A DNA stretch of 64,000 nt from Anammoximicrobium sp964486845 (GTDB lineage Bacteria > Planctomycetota > Planctomycetia > Pirellulales > Pirellulaceae), in assembly GCA_964486845.1 (NCBI GenBank), contig CAZAQY010000002.1, positions 1-64,000 of the forward strand, given 5' to 3'. The translations under genes were made by a program, and so were the position numbers. Below the pieces are notes generated by a model, which saw only the letters and a list, made by a program, of their open reading frames with translations, did not search any database and was not told the DNA's origin. Below are positions 24,992 to 34,463 of the stretch, in pieces; position 1 is the first letter of the stretch; each line of letters opens with the position of its first letter.

Positions 24992-27900
24992 TTAGCGTGG
25001 GGACAACGCCAGCGAGGTCTGGAGCGGATAGCCGCAGATGCAGCCGGCGGTGGACTCGGGGATCAGGATCAGACCTCCGGCCGGCAGGATGTTGACCCAG
25101 CAGCCGGAACGCGTGGTCTGGCTCAAGACGGTGTATTGGCCGGTCTGCAGGTCGAACATCCGTGGCTGCGCGTAGCGACTGAACGCGCACTGGGCCGACG
25201 TCGTCAGCGTGCCGCAGTGGCCGCTCTTTTGCCATTTCCAGCCGTCGATCGCCTCGCCCGTCCGCAAGTGGCAGGCGAAGCCCGTATTGTAGATCGTCTC
25301 GCCGGCGATGGCTGGGTGCTGCACCTGCTCGCCGTGCCCGCCTTGGAGGATGTGGTCGGGGATGGGCGTCTGCGTGTTTTGCCACAGCACCTCGCCCGTG
25401 GCCGCATCGAAGGCGTGCAGGTCGTAGCGGACTCGGCCCTTGCCCTCGACCTGCACGTTCTTGGAGCCCGTCACGACCACGGTCTCTTTGGCGTAGCTCA
25501 AGAAAATGATGTGCTGCAACGCGGCGAAAGGAGCCTCGCGTTGCCAGATGGGCTTGCCGGTCCGAACGTCCAACGCCACCAGTTTCGCGCCTTGGCCCAG
25601 CAGCACGTCGAGTTTGACCCTGCCGTCGGCGTAGTCGCGCGAGCGAGGGTTGGTGCTTTCGACGCAGTATACCCGGCCGCCACCCACGGCGATCGTCGGG
25701 TTGATGATCACGCCCTCCTGGGGCGTGTGCGTCCACAATTCCCGGCCCGTGTGCCGGTCGCGAGCGAACAGCGCGTCGCTGCAGACGACCGGCATGAAAT
25801 CGCGCCAGATCAGGGTCTCGGTGTCCAAGTCCTGGATGCGAAAGGCGGCGCCGGCACGGCAGACGCTGCCCAGCAACAAATCGCCCTCGCAAGCGACGTA
25901 CCCCCACTCGTTGCTGCGGCCGTCGGCCGCGGGCGGCACCGTGAACGCGAGTTTCTGCTGGCCCGTCTGGGCGTCCAGGGCCAGGCAGTCGCCGCCGGCG
26001 GCCAGGTACAGCCGATCGTCGGTGGCCACCATGCTGCCGGAATGCTTGAAGGCGCCCAGGCGAATCGAATCCGGCACGTCCCGCTCCCAGAGGACCGTCC
26101 CGTTGTAGGCATCCACGGCCACCACGTAGTTGTCGCCGGACACGAACAGCCGCCCGTGTTTGTACAGCGGACCGACGTTCTTGTCGTGCCGGTCAGGCAT
26201 CCGCCGCGGTCCGGGCCGGCCGAACCATTGGATGTCCACCGGACCCGGTGGCATGCTGTCGCCGCTGCAGGCCGAGTTGCCGTTGTCCGCGTAGAAATTC
26301 GCCCACTCGCCTGTGCCTGGCAGCGGGCTGCGGACGGCCGTGCCCACGACACCGCCGGCGGGCAGGGACTCCGTCTTCCAGCCGGCGATGCCGTCCCCGC
26401 CCCAACGCTGCAACGCCGCCGCGTCCAGGCCGCCGGGGCCTTGCGCCACGACGACCGCTCCGCCACAGGGGCGCAACACGCGGAACAATTCGGCGGCCGA
26501 GAACGGCAGCTTGCCGCCCACCGCGGACTCGTCTGCGACGATCAGGTTGGCGAAGTACCGCGGGTACGGCAGCTTGTCCAACGGGGCCTGGTGGATGCTG
26601 ATCCGCGTGCCGTACAGACCCGCCCGGCTCAGCGCCCGCCGGTCGGCAGCGGTCTGGGCCGGGTCGCTCTCCAGGGCGATGACCTGGAACTGGGACTGCC
26701 TCGCAATCTCGTAGGCCAGCCGGCCCGTGCCCGCGCCGAGCACCAGGCAGTACCCGTGCTTGACGCCTGCTCTCTGGAGGGCCAGTTCCGCCACCTGCCG
26801 ATGCCGCGGATCGCTCGCATCGCCGGCGTAGGGCGAGCCGGGCACCAGCGGCTCGGTGGGCAGCGGCACGCGATCCGGATCGGCCGTGTTCTGGAAGCAG
26901 TAGATCAGGCCCTTGTCGGTACTGACATACAGCGCGTCGCCGGCGACGGCCAGTCCGTACGCCTTGCCCCAGACAACGACGTTCCAGACCATCTTGCCGT
27001 CGGCCGTGTTGAAGGCCGCCACGCGGCTGTCGCCGCCGGCGAAGATCGTCTCGCCGGAGAGCACGATCTCGTAGGTCGCCGGACAGGGGACCTCCCATTT
27101 CACGAAGGCCTGGCCCGCACCGCGCAGCTCCGCGAGGCGTTCTTGCTCCTCCGCCGTCTTGTCCTTCTTGTTTTGCAGTCGGCCCAACTCGAAATACTCG
27201 ACGAAATCCAGAGCCAACAGTCGATCCCGGCCGTAGATGTACGCCATCGAGCCCTTGGCCAGCATTCGCTGGCCGGCCGTGAACATGATCTTCTCGTTCG
27301 ATCCGGGCGCGGAGAAGCTGATCCCGCCGGCCTCGCCGCTGCTGTGGGCGACCGTCTCATCCAGCAGTACGGCGAAGCCGCCCCCGGCCCGCCCATCGAC
27401 ACCGCTGCCAGGCAGGCTGCCCACCGTCTTGCCGTCGGCCCGCTCGTACACGCTGGGCGCCGTCCGCCCCGTGGGCACAAACAGCCGGGTGGGCGAGGCG
27501 AGCAGGTAGCCCTGCGGCGAGACGTCGATCTTCTGCTTCCAGACTTCCTTGCCGCTGTCCGCGGCCAGCGCGCACAGATACACGCCGTGTTCGGGAAACA
27601 GCCCGGCCGTGAAATACACCGTCCCGCCGGCGACCGCGATCCCGCAACGGATGGGAAACAGCGAGATCATCCGGCCGTTGCCTGGCAGGCGGCGGTCCTC
27701 CGGACCCGGCCGGTACTTCCACTGCAAATCGCCGGTCGCCGCGTCCAGGCAGTACAGGCAGCCATCATCGCAGCCGGCGAAGACTCGGCCGTCCGCCACG
27801 GCCGGCGCCAACCGCACCGGGCCCTCGGTCAGAAACAACCAGCGCGGCTGGCCCGTCGTCGCGTCCAGGCAATAGACGGCATCCTCGGCCGATGAGCCAA

Positions 27901-28213
27901 AGAACAGCTGACCGCCCGCCACCGCCACGTGGTACGCGCGATCGTAGGTCGTGGTCGGGGCCAAGCCCTGGATGCGGTGCCACACGTCCACCGTGGCCGG
28001 CAGCTCGGGCCACGCCGGCTGGGGCGGGTGCGCCGCCTTGTGGACCCAGGCCTCGTACAGCGGCAGTGTCAGCGACTGGGCCGCCACGCCGCTCCGCCGG
28101 TAGTCCCCGCGGTAGGTCGGCCAGTCGCCGCCCAGTGTCCGCGCGGCCCACAGCGGCAGCACGAGGATCGTGATCGCGAGAATCGCCCGCAAGTTGTCCC
28201 GGCCCGTGTTCAC
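24992..28213 (-). CDS. Secreted PQQ-propeller / methyltransferase-fold / PQQ-propeller fusion
   Basis: The 1073-residue protein starts with a signal peptide (AILAITILVLPLWAARTLGG), then a first propeller (DWPTYRGDYRRSGV, AEDAVYCLDATTGQPRWLFL, GCLYCLDAATGDLQWKYR) to about residue 450. Residues about 485-620 are a Rossmann methyltransferase-like domain: GYCLVLGAGTGRLAYEIA (SAM-binding glycine loop), QVIALESDPAQ, then FANLIVADESAVGG and ELFRVLRPCGGAVVV. A second propeller follows to the end (VVAVDAYNGTVLWERD, LHAFDAATGEVLWQN). SAM is not expected in the periplasm, so the middle domain may be catalytically silent or use another ligand. The start is GTG 28213 with SD AAAGGAG. It converges on the RNase gene. 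Confidence 0.88.
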   Translation of the reverse strand: MNTGRDNLRAILAITILVLPLWAARTLGGDWPTYRGDYRRSGVAAQSLTLPLYEAWVHKAAHPPQPAWPELPATVDVWHRIQGLAPTTTYDRAYHVAVAGGQLFFGSSAEDAVYCLDATTGQPRWLFLTEGPVRLAPAVADGRVFAGCDDGCLYCLDAATGDLQWKYRPGPEDRRLPGNGRMISLFPIRCGIAVAGGTVYFTAGLFPEHGVYLCALAADSGKEVWKQKIDVSPQGYLLASPTRLFVPTGRTAPSVYERADGKTVGSLPGSGVDGRAGGGFAVLLDETVAHSSGEAGGISFSAPGSNEKIMFTAGQRMLAKGSMAYIYGRDRLLALDFVEYFELGRLQNKKDKTAEEQERLAELRGAGQAFVKWEVPCPATYEIVLSGETIFAGGDSRVAAFNTADGKMVWNVVVWGKAYGLAVAGDALYVSTDKGLIYCFQNTADPDRVPLPTEPLVPGSPYAGDASDPRHRQVAELALQRAGVKHGYCLVLGAGTGRLAYEIARQSQFQVIALESDPAQTAADRRALSRAGLYGTRISIHQAPLDKLPYPRYFANLIVADESAVGGKLPFSAAELFRVLRPCGGAVVVAQGPGGLDAAALQRWGGDGIAGWKTESLPAGGVVGTAVRSPLPGTGEWANFYADNGNSACSGDSMPPGPVDIQWFGRPGPRRMPDRHDKNVGPLYKHGRLFVSGDNYVVAVDAYNGTVLWERDVPDSIRLGAFKHSGSMVATDDRLYLAAGGDCLALDAQTGQQKLAFTVPPAADGRSNEWGYVACEGDLLLGSVCRAGAAFRIQDLDTETLIWRDFMPVVCSDALFARDRHTGRELWTHTPQEGVIINPTIAVGGGRVYCVESTNPRSRDYADGRVKLDVLLGQGAKLVALDVRTGKPIWQREAPFAALQHIIFLSYAKETVVVTGSKNVQVEGKGRVRYDLHAFDAATGEVLWQNTQTPIPDHILQGGHGEQVQHPAIAGETIYNTGFACHLRTGEAIDGWKWQKSGHCGTLTTSAQCAFSRYAQPRMFDLQTGQYTVLSQTTRSGCWVNILPAGGLILIPESTAGCICGYPLQTSLALSPR

Positions 28214-28549
28214 GGCTTGGCTCCTTTCCTGTTTGAACCGAAGATGCCATGCCCGTGATTATCCCGGTTGGCAACCGTTCTGACAAGACGTTGCTCATGG
28301 TGCCGGCTTGGATGATCCCTTTCATTGGGCGATGGCAAATCTCCCCGGCCAAAAGGCGCAGATGGCTCATGGAAAAACTCTTGATGACGTGGTCGTTGGC
28401 GGCAGTATAATCACCTTTCGATTCGGCGCCGTACGAGGCGGCAACGGCCATACTTCCGCGTGGTCCAGCGGCTGGATCCCAAAAAACCCGACGAGGAATC
28501 AACACCATGCAAGCAGCATCTACGTCTGAAGGGGGCTTCCGGCAACGTC

Positions 28550-29119
28550 CCCGCAACGCGCATTCCCAGGCGATCCGACGGCCGGCACGAATCCGGATCG
28601 CCCGAGTACGCGATGCCGGGCTACTTCGCCGCCGACGGCGATGCGGCCAACAGCTCCGCCGACTGCGGCAGGAAATGGCGCGCCCACCTGTCGCCGGACA
28701 AGCCGGGACGGTGGACCTATCACGTCTCGTTCGTGCAGGGGAAACATGCGGCTCTCGATCCGTCGGCCACCGGCAAGCCGCTGGCGCCGTACGACGGCAA
28801 GACGGGTTCGTTCCAGATCGCGGCGACGGACAACGCCGATGCCCTGGCCAGCAACGACAAGAACGATAGCAGCCGGTACTGCCTGGCCAAACCCGGCAGC
28901 GTGTATCTGGTCTACCTGCCGGCGGGCGGAGCGGCCGAAATCGACTTGAGCGGCATGTCGGAGACATTCACGGTCGAGTGGTTTGATCCGCGCCATGTCG
29001 GACCACTGCGAGCAGGCTCGGTACCCAAGGTTTCCGGCGGCGGCAAGGTGGCGCTGGGCACTCCGCCCCGAAACCCCACCGGCGACTGGCTAGCCGTCAT
29101 CACTCGGAAATTGAGGTAG
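28550..29119 (+). pseudogene. Internally deleted DUF5060/DUF4038-type glycoside hydrolase remnant
   Basis: The open frame reads like an N-terminal DUF5060 domain (MPGYFAADGDAANSSAD, GRKWRAHLSPDKPGRWTYHV, then YDGKTGSFQ). It then jumps in frame to the C-terminal putative collagen-binding domain found after DUF4038 catalytic barrels (SRYCLAKPGSVYLVYLPAGG, ETFTVEWFDPRHVG, GDWLAVITRKLR). The barrel of about 350 residues that should lie between is missing, and no start codon or conserved N-terminal strand is present. The open frame survives by chance or could make a small non-enzymatic secreted domain. It is on the strand opposite the propeller fusion. Confidence 0.72.
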
Positions 29120-29457
29120 CTTGGCAAGCGATTAGATGTTTCGCCAACGTTTTCAGCGGGAAGACGATCAGCGCCGGGAGGTGGCGGCGAGTTGCGCGCA
29201 GGGTGTGACCTTGCTCGGCACAGCGATTTTTTGTGCTGCGGAGGCGAGGCGGTGCGTGTTTTTGCCTGGCGTGGGGAGCGTGGACGTTGGTTGGCAGCGG
29301 TGGAAGGACGGACGAGGTCCCGTGGGTCGCGTGCCACGATGCAGGGCGCGTCTGCGGTGGTCGCCAGAACTCGAGTATGTCCCAACTCATCGAGTTTCTG
29401 CAAGATGCGGCCGACAGGATCGTCGATGTACTTGACCGTGCCGCAGCAGATCATCGC
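29120..29457. other. Gap with a possible sulfatase fragment on the minus strand
   Basis: No intact gene is supported. On the minus strand, 29454 to about 29385, the translation KYIDDPVGRILQKLDELG resembles the helix before the last core strand of type-I sulfatases (usually VDDGVGRILDKLDELG), after which similarity is lost. It would be a short relic of a sulfatase gene. The rest of the stretch shows no further coding signal. Confidence 0.35.
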
Positions 29458-32400
29458 TCAGAACAACTGCAGTTGATTATCCGTCGATCTTCGCTTCCTG
29501 CGGCCCTGGGCCTGTTGGATTCGCTCCAGCAGTTCTTCGCGGATCTGCTCCAGGAACGGCGAGGCGGGCATGTCTCGAACCTGTCCGCGCCAGAGGCGCT
29601 GCCGGGCGTGGCTGAGCAGCACTCGATCGCGGGCGCGGGTCAGGCCCACAAAGAACAGGCGGCGTTCTTCGGCCACGTCCGCGTTATCCGCCGGTCCCCA
29701 GCGCAAGGGCAACAGGCCGTCCTCGCAGCCGACCAGAAACACGACGGGGAATTCGAGCCCCTTGGCGGCGTGCAGTGTCAGCAGCGACACGCGGTCGGCA
29801 CGCGGATCCCACGAGTCGGCGTCGGCGCCCAAGGCTAGTTCGGTCAAGAACCGCGACAGGTCATCGCCACAGTGCTGGGCCAGCGGGTGGAGTTGGGCGA
29901 GCAGGTCGGGGGCCTGCGGATGTTCGGCACGGACGGCATCGGCGGCTTGTTGGAGCAGATCGGTGACGGAGGCGGGGGCAGGGCGGATAGAGAACGCTGC
30001 TGGGCTGTCCTCACGCGGAGCGTGAGGGCTACGATGGGGCGCGGCTTCTTGCAGAAAATGCAGCATGGCCTGGACGGCCGGCGATTCGGTCCAGCGGCGA
30101 TGCGATTTTTTCTGGAACGGGATGCCGGATCGCGCGAAGGCTTCGACCAGCGAATCCGCTTGGGCCTCCGTCCGATACAGGACGGCGAAATCGGCGAAGG
30201 ATCGCGCCTCGACCTCCGGCGTGTCCACGCGGCCGCTGTCCAGCGAGAAAAACGTCGAACCGCCGATCGAGCGTTCGATCGTGTGGACCACGAACTCTGC
30301 TTCCGCCCGCTCCGTGGGACTCGTGTGGATCGAGATGCGGTCTGCGTTCTCCGACAGCGACTGCAAGATTCGGCCGGGGACCAGGGAGCTGGGAGCGATC
30401 GCCTGCAAGGCCGCCGCGACGATCGCCTGCGAAGAACGGTAGTTCCGCGTGAGTCGGACCACGCGAGCTGTCAGGAAGTCCCGCGTGAATTGGAGAAAGA
30501 TCGCAGGATTCGAGCCGCGGAAGCCGTAGATCGACTGGTCCGGGTCTCCGATCGCACACAAGTGGCCGTCGGACGCGACCAAATGGCGGAACAGGCGGTA
30601 CTGGTTGTCGTCCAAGTCCTGGTATTCGTCGACAGAGACCCACGGCCAGCGACGGCGATACTCGGCGGCGATCGCGGGCTCACGCTGTAGCAACTCGGCG
30701 GGCAGCAGGATCAGATCGTCGAAATCCACCAACGCCCGCTCGCGCATCAGCCGCCGGTACGTTTCTCGGGCCGAGGTGTTTTCGTCGGATACCGCCGTCG
30801 CCTCGCCGCCGCGCTTGGCGCGAGAGACATCGGCCAGCAGGCGACCGGCTTGCCGCTGCGACAGTCCGCCGCTTTCGACCAACAGTTGTGTCCGCTCCTG
30901 GTCGTCGGCGACGCGGAAATCCAGCGGCAAGTCGAACCGCGCGGCGTGCTCCCGGAGAATCGCCAGCCCCAGCGCGTGAAAGGTCATGACCGGAACTCGC
31001 GCCCCCTTTTTGCTATCGGTCAGTAGCTGCGCAAGACGCTCGCGCATTTCCTCCGCCGCGCGGCGACTGAAGGTGATCGCCAAACAGTGTTCCGGCAGCA
31101 CGCCGTGATCGGCGACCAGGTGGGCGATGCGGTGAGTCAGCGTGCGCGTCTTGCCGGTGCCCGGACCGGCGACGATCAGCAGCGGACCGTGTACCACCTC
31201 GGCAGCGGCTCGTTGCTCCGGGTCGAGTTGGGCCAGGATCACGCTTCGGACAATGGGTTCGTCGCGGCTTCCCCCGCGTTCGGCGTGGGTCTCCGACCCC
31301 GCCGAAATAACCGACCGCAGGTCTCCAGCTACGTCTGCAAAGATGTCGTCAGCGCCCGTTTGGGAAATCCCCCCTGCGCCCGCTGACAGCTTCGCGTCCC
31401 ACGGTTCGGGCGCTTCGGCCGCCAGATGAACGCTCCCTGCCTCCGCGTCGCCGGGTATTTGAAACAGCAGCGAAACCGTGCCGGCGTTTTTCAGTTCGCC
31501 GTCCTCGAACAAACGGATTCGTCCGTACTCGCCGTCGTAGCCGGCCTCCCGGATCACCCTTCCCTCGCGCATGCGCCGGATCGCCTCGGCCACCAGCGGC
31601 GATCCGGCGTGGCGGATGTCTTCCAGCGGAGCTTGTTCCAGGACGAACAACTCGGCACCGACGCGGTCGATCAATTCCTCGTACGCTTGCTGGACCTTGC
31701 GGCTTTGTTCACCGGCGCCGCGCACCTCGGCGATGATTTCCGGCAGCGGCACCAGGTTGCGGAAAGCGCCGGCCCGCGGTGGCCGGAAACCGTCCACCCG
31801 GTCTGCCAGTGAAACGACGCGGTTCATAACACCGATTGTCAACGGCTTGCCGCACACGGGGCACCGTCCTGCGCAGGACTTGGTCTGGTCGGGCGTCAGC
31901 CGCACGTTGCACTTGCGGTGCCCGTCCAGGTGGTACTTGCCTTCTTCCGGGAAAAACTCGACGGTGCCGCCGTAGCCCTCACCCGTCCTCAAAGCTTGGC
32001 GGATCGCAAAGTAGTCCACGTGGGTATCGAAGACGCACGCTTCCCGGCCGATCTTGGGCGGCGAATGGGCGTCGGAGTTCGACACCAGCGTGAAGCGGTC
32101 CAGTTGCGACAGCCGCCAGTTCATCGGCGGATCGGACGACAGGCCCGTTTCCAGCGAAAAGACCTCGCCGGCCAGATCGCCGTAGCAATCGTCGACCGAA
32201 TCGAAGCCGGACTGAGAACCGAGCGCGGCGAACCACGGCGTCCAAATGTGGGCGGGGACCAGATAGCAGCCCTCGCCGCACTCGAGCGCAATCTCCAACA
32301 GGTGCCGCGAGTCCAGCCCCAGGATCGGCCGCCCGTCCGACTTGAGATTGCCGATCTTGGACAGCTTCTGAATCAGCAGTTCGGCCTGCTGCCGGCCAGG

Positions 32401-32736
32401 CACGTAGATCAAGTGGTGGACCTTGCGCGTTCGCTCGCCGCGTTTGTAGATCGTGGAAATCTCGACTTGCAGCATGAACCGCACAGTCTGGGCGCACGCC
32501 TGTGGAGTCTCTTTGTCAACGGCACGCTCCAGTTCATCCCGCAGTCGAAACAAGCCCGGTTCCGCCGGCACCAGATCGCGTTGCAGTTCAGCGAACCACT
32601 GCGGGTGTGTGAAGTCGCCGGTCCCCAACAGGGTCACGCCCTTGCGCCGCGCCCAGATCGCCATGTGCTGCAGATCGGCGTCGCGACTCGTGGCCCGCGA
32701 GTACTTGGAATGCACGTGCAGGTCGGCGTAGAACAT
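29458..32736 (-). CDS. EndoQ-like PHP nuclease fused to UvrD/PcrA-type helicase
   Basis: The 1092-residue protein has an N-terminal endonuclease Q-type PHP domain (residues 1 to about 400: FYADLHVHSKYSRATS, LLGTGDFTHP, VPAHIWTPWF and VSNSDAHSP, giving the metal His/Asp set). It has a Zn-binding loop with CNV, then CAGRCPVCGKPL. After a linker of about 90 residues comes an SF1A helicase: Walker A VAGPGTGKTRTL (about 525), DEYQDLDDNQ (about 702), GDPDQSIYGFRG, and LTLHAAKGLEFPVVF (about 987) with FVGLTRARDRVL. EndoQ nicks DNA at deaminated bases, so the fusion suggests nicking and unwinding in one polypeptide. A palindromic repeat encodes an in-frame insert near residue 906. ATG 32736 begins at the PHP motif. 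Confidence 0.92.
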   Translation of the reverse strand: MFYADLHVHSKYSRATSRDADLQHMAIWARRKGVTLLGTGDFTHPQWFAELQRDLVPAEPGLFRLRDELERAVDKETPQACAQTVRFMLQVEISTIYKRGERTRKVHHLIYVPGRQQAELLIQKLSKIGNLKSDGRPILGLDSRHLLEIALECGEGCYLVPAHIWTPWFAALGSQSGFDSVDDCYGDLAGEVFSLETGLSSDPPMNWRLSQLDRFTLVSNSDAHSPPKIGREACVFDTHVDYFAIRQALRTGEGYGGTVEFFPEEGKYHLDGHRKCNVRLTPDQTKSCAGRCPVCGKPLTIGVMNRVVSLADRVDGFRPPRAGAFRNLVPLPEIIAEVRGAGEQSRKVQQAYEELIDRVGAELFVLEQAPLEDIRHAGSPLVAEAIRRMREGRVIREAGYDGEYGRIRLFEDGELKNAGTVSLLFQIPGDAEAGSVHLAAEAPEPWDAKLSAGAGGISQTGADDIFADVAGDLRSVISAGSETHAERGGSRDEPIVRSVILAQLDPEQRAAAEVVHGPLLIVAGPGTGKTRTLTHRIAHLVADHGVLPEHCLAITFSRRAAEEMRERLAQLLTDSKKGARVPVMTFHALGLAILREHAARFDLPLDFRVADDQERTQLLVESGGLSQRQAGRLLADVSRAKRGGEATAVSDENTSARETYRRLMRERALVDFDDLILLPAELLQREPAIAAEYRRRWPWVSVDEYQDLDDNQYRLFRHLVASDGHLCAIGDPDQSIYGFRGSNPAIFLQFTRDFLTARVVRLTRNYRSSQAIVAAALQAIAPSSLVPGRILQSLSENADRISIHTSPTERAEAEFVVHTIERSIGGSTFFSLDSGRVDTPEVEARSFADFAVLYRTEAQADSLVEAFARSGIPFQKKSHRRWTESPAVQAMLHFLQEAAPHRSPHAPREDSPAAFSIRPAPASVTDLLQQAADAVRAEHPQAPDLLAQLHPLAQHCGDDLSRFLTELALGADADSWDPRADRVSLLTLHAAKGLEFPVVFLVGCEDGLLPLRWGPADNADVAEERRLFFVGLTRARDRVLLSHARQRLWRGQVRDMPASPFLEQIREELLERIQQAQGRRKRRSTDNQLQLF
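30004..30034. repeat. Palindromic repeat, family G, in frame inside the EndoQ-UvrD gene
   Basis: CCTCACGCGGAGCGTGAGG (30009-30027) is a near-perfect palindrome with flanks GCTGT and GCTACGA. On the coding strand it gives RSPHAPREDS, a sequence unlike the surrounding helicase, in the 2B/1B-like region. Confidence 0.75.
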
Positions 32737-33376
32737 CCGTGACCGGCTCCTTCCCGAAAAAGAGGCTCCTTAAATCGTGCCGTCGATTATGTGGATCGCA
32801 CCGGCGCAGGGCAAGCCGCCGCTGCCGTTTCGGGGCTTCTCAAGTCGCGGTGTGCGCGGCAGGCTGAGACCAAAGCAGCCATCACACTCCGTGTGATGAT
32901 CGGCAAGAAACACTGGCCGGTTATTTCCCGAACGCCGCTTGCGCAGTGACACCGGCGGCTTACGCCCGCCGCTCGCCGGGGTGGGCAGAGTCCAACCCGG
33001 CCTGGCGGAGCCCATGAAGCAAGAGTCACGGTGCAATCGCAAGGCTCCGCCAGACCAAGGGTCTTTTCGATTCGCCGCAGCGGGTCCAACCAGCGGCGCA
33101 TGGCGTCAGCGCGGTTGGAAGCATGAGCGACGATCAGATGGCGAAGAAAAAGCGGCGCGGGTTCGTCACCCGGATCGACCCGAGAAAAGGAAAAGACGCG
33201 GCGGGGTGCCCGCCGACGGACATCCCCACCGCGTAGCTGCCTCGGGCATCTCGTCGAGCCCACGTCACCAGAAACCTAGGTTGCTCGTAGGGCTTGTCAA
33301 ACGCGGGGGAAAGAATGCAGGGAGACCTATTCCGGATATGTTCGAGACGGGGTATGGGGGGCGGAAAATCAGCGCA
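32737..33376. other. Long intergenic region with repeat E; no convincing gene
   Basis: Between the EndoQ-UvrD start and the terminator of the next gene lies about 640 bases without a recognised gene. At 32881-32936 (minus) is a copy of repeat E with the inverted pair ATCACACTCCGTGTGAT. At 33123-33236 a 37-codon plus-strand frame (MSDDQMAKKKRRGFVTRID) is open, but it has no good SD and I do not recognise it. The GC skew and codon pattern are not gene-like elsewhere. Confidence 0.45.
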
Positions 33377-33418
33377 CAAAAGAAGCCCGGCTCTTCCGGA
33401 AAAGCCGGGCTTCTTCTT
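33377..33418 (-). terminator. Intrinsic terminator of the oxidoreductase gene
   Basis: GAAGCCCGGCT (33382-33392) pairs with AGCCGGGCTTC (33403-33413). On the minus strand the hairpin is followed by TTCTTTTG, immediately downstream of the stop codon at 33423. A and T runs on both sides make it potentially bidirectional. Confidence 0.8.
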
Positions 33419-33422
33419 CGCG

Positions 33423-34463
33423 TCAAATTGCCACCAAGCCTCCAGATTTAACCGAATCGGTCTGCTTGTGGCACAGAATGATGGCGTCGCGTGCCAAGTC
33501 GCCAGACAAAGTGGATGACGAACAATTGGCTTCGATGCATTTCACGACTTCCGCGATTTCACGCGCGAACGGCTCCGCCGCATCCTCGCTGCCGACCTCC
33601 GGCCGGACGACTTGGCCATCGGCCGTCAGGATCTTCAGCGGCATCAATTCGCCTTTGTCCTGGAAGCCGGCAAACTCGTAGTGCATCGTGGCTTTTTCGA
33701 GATGGATTTCGAATCCGTGAGTAAATGGACGGCCTTGCTGGTTGATGACGCCCATGACGGCGCTGACCACCAGCGAAGGATCGGAGAAGTGGAACATCGT
33801 GTTGCAGTATTCCACTATCTCGCCGCGCAACCGCCCCACGCTGACCAGAGAAGTGGGCATCCCGAACAAAAGCCGAATCAGGTGAGCGTCGTGGATATGA
33901 AGGTCGATAAGTGGTCCGCCGCAGCGGTTAGGGTCCCAGAAATCGGTCATCCAGGCCGGATCTGAAATGACTCGTTTGAAGGTACCCCCGAGGAGCTTGC
34001 CGTACTGGCCGCTGCGGATCAATTGCACCGCGTGGGCGTATTCGGGAAAGAACGGCAGAACGTGGCCGATGAACAGCTGCTTTCCAGCCGCCGTAGCCGC
34101 CTGGACCATGTCATGGCATTCGGCCGTAGTGAGGGCCATAGGTTTCTCGCACAGCACGTGTTTTCCCGCTTGGGAGGCAGCAATGGCGGCCTGCGAGTGC
34201 ATCGACGGAGGCAGGCAGCAATCGACGACATCTACGCTCCCGTCCGCGAGCATGTCGCGGTAGTCCTTGTAGCGGGCGACTTTCGACAGGTCGACCATTT
34301 CCCCCGGCGGGCCGAAGTTGCCCTTGATATCCCGCCAATCACCGGACAGGCGTTTTTCATTTGGTTCGGAGACGGCAACGAGTTCGATACCGGGCACTTT
34401 CTTGTAGGCCAAGTAATGAATCCAACCCATGAACCCGATCCCGGCAAGTCCAACACGGATCAT
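33423..34463 (-). CDS. Gfo/Idh/MocA family oxidoreductase, cytoplasmic
   Basis: The 346-residue protein has no signal peptide. The Rossmann start is IRVGLAGIGFMGWIHYLAY, with VSEPNE, then VVDCCLPPSMH and the family motif GKHVLCEKPMALT. The substrate-side motif is GGPLIDLHIHDAHLIRLLFG, with the usual catalytic-region Asp and His. Substrate unknown; these enzymes act on sugars or cyclitols with NAD(P). ATG 34463 has AAGGAG with good spacing, and a strong terminator follows the stop, so it is a single-gene unit. Confidence 0.92.
   Translation of the reverse strand: MIRVGLAGIGFMGWIHYLAYKKVPGIELVAVSEPNEKRLSGDWRDIKGNFGPPGEMVDLSKVARYKDYRDMLADGSVDVVDCCLPPSMHSQAAIAASQAGKHVLCEKPMALTTAECHDMVQAATAAGKQLFIGHVLPFFPEYAHAVQLIRSGQYGKLLGGTFKRVISDPAWMTDFWDPNRCGGPLIDLHIHDAHLIRLLFGMPTSLVSVGRLRGEIVEYCNTMFHFSDPSLVVSAVMGVINQQGRPFTHGFEIHLEKATMHYEFAGFQDKGELMPLKILTADGQVVRPEVGSEDAAEPFAREIAEVVKCIEANCSSSTLSGDLARDAIILCHKQTDSVKSGGLVAI

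Noticed and set aside
25136..27895. Plus-strand frame of 919 codons
   Set aside because: It is the antisense shadow of the propeller-methyltransferase gene; it has no domains and is His/Arg/Pro-rich as expected for a GC-rich shadow.
32939..33451. Plus-strand frame of 170 codons in the long gap
   Set aside because: It crosses repeat E remnants and the terminator, has no SD and shows no recognisable domain.
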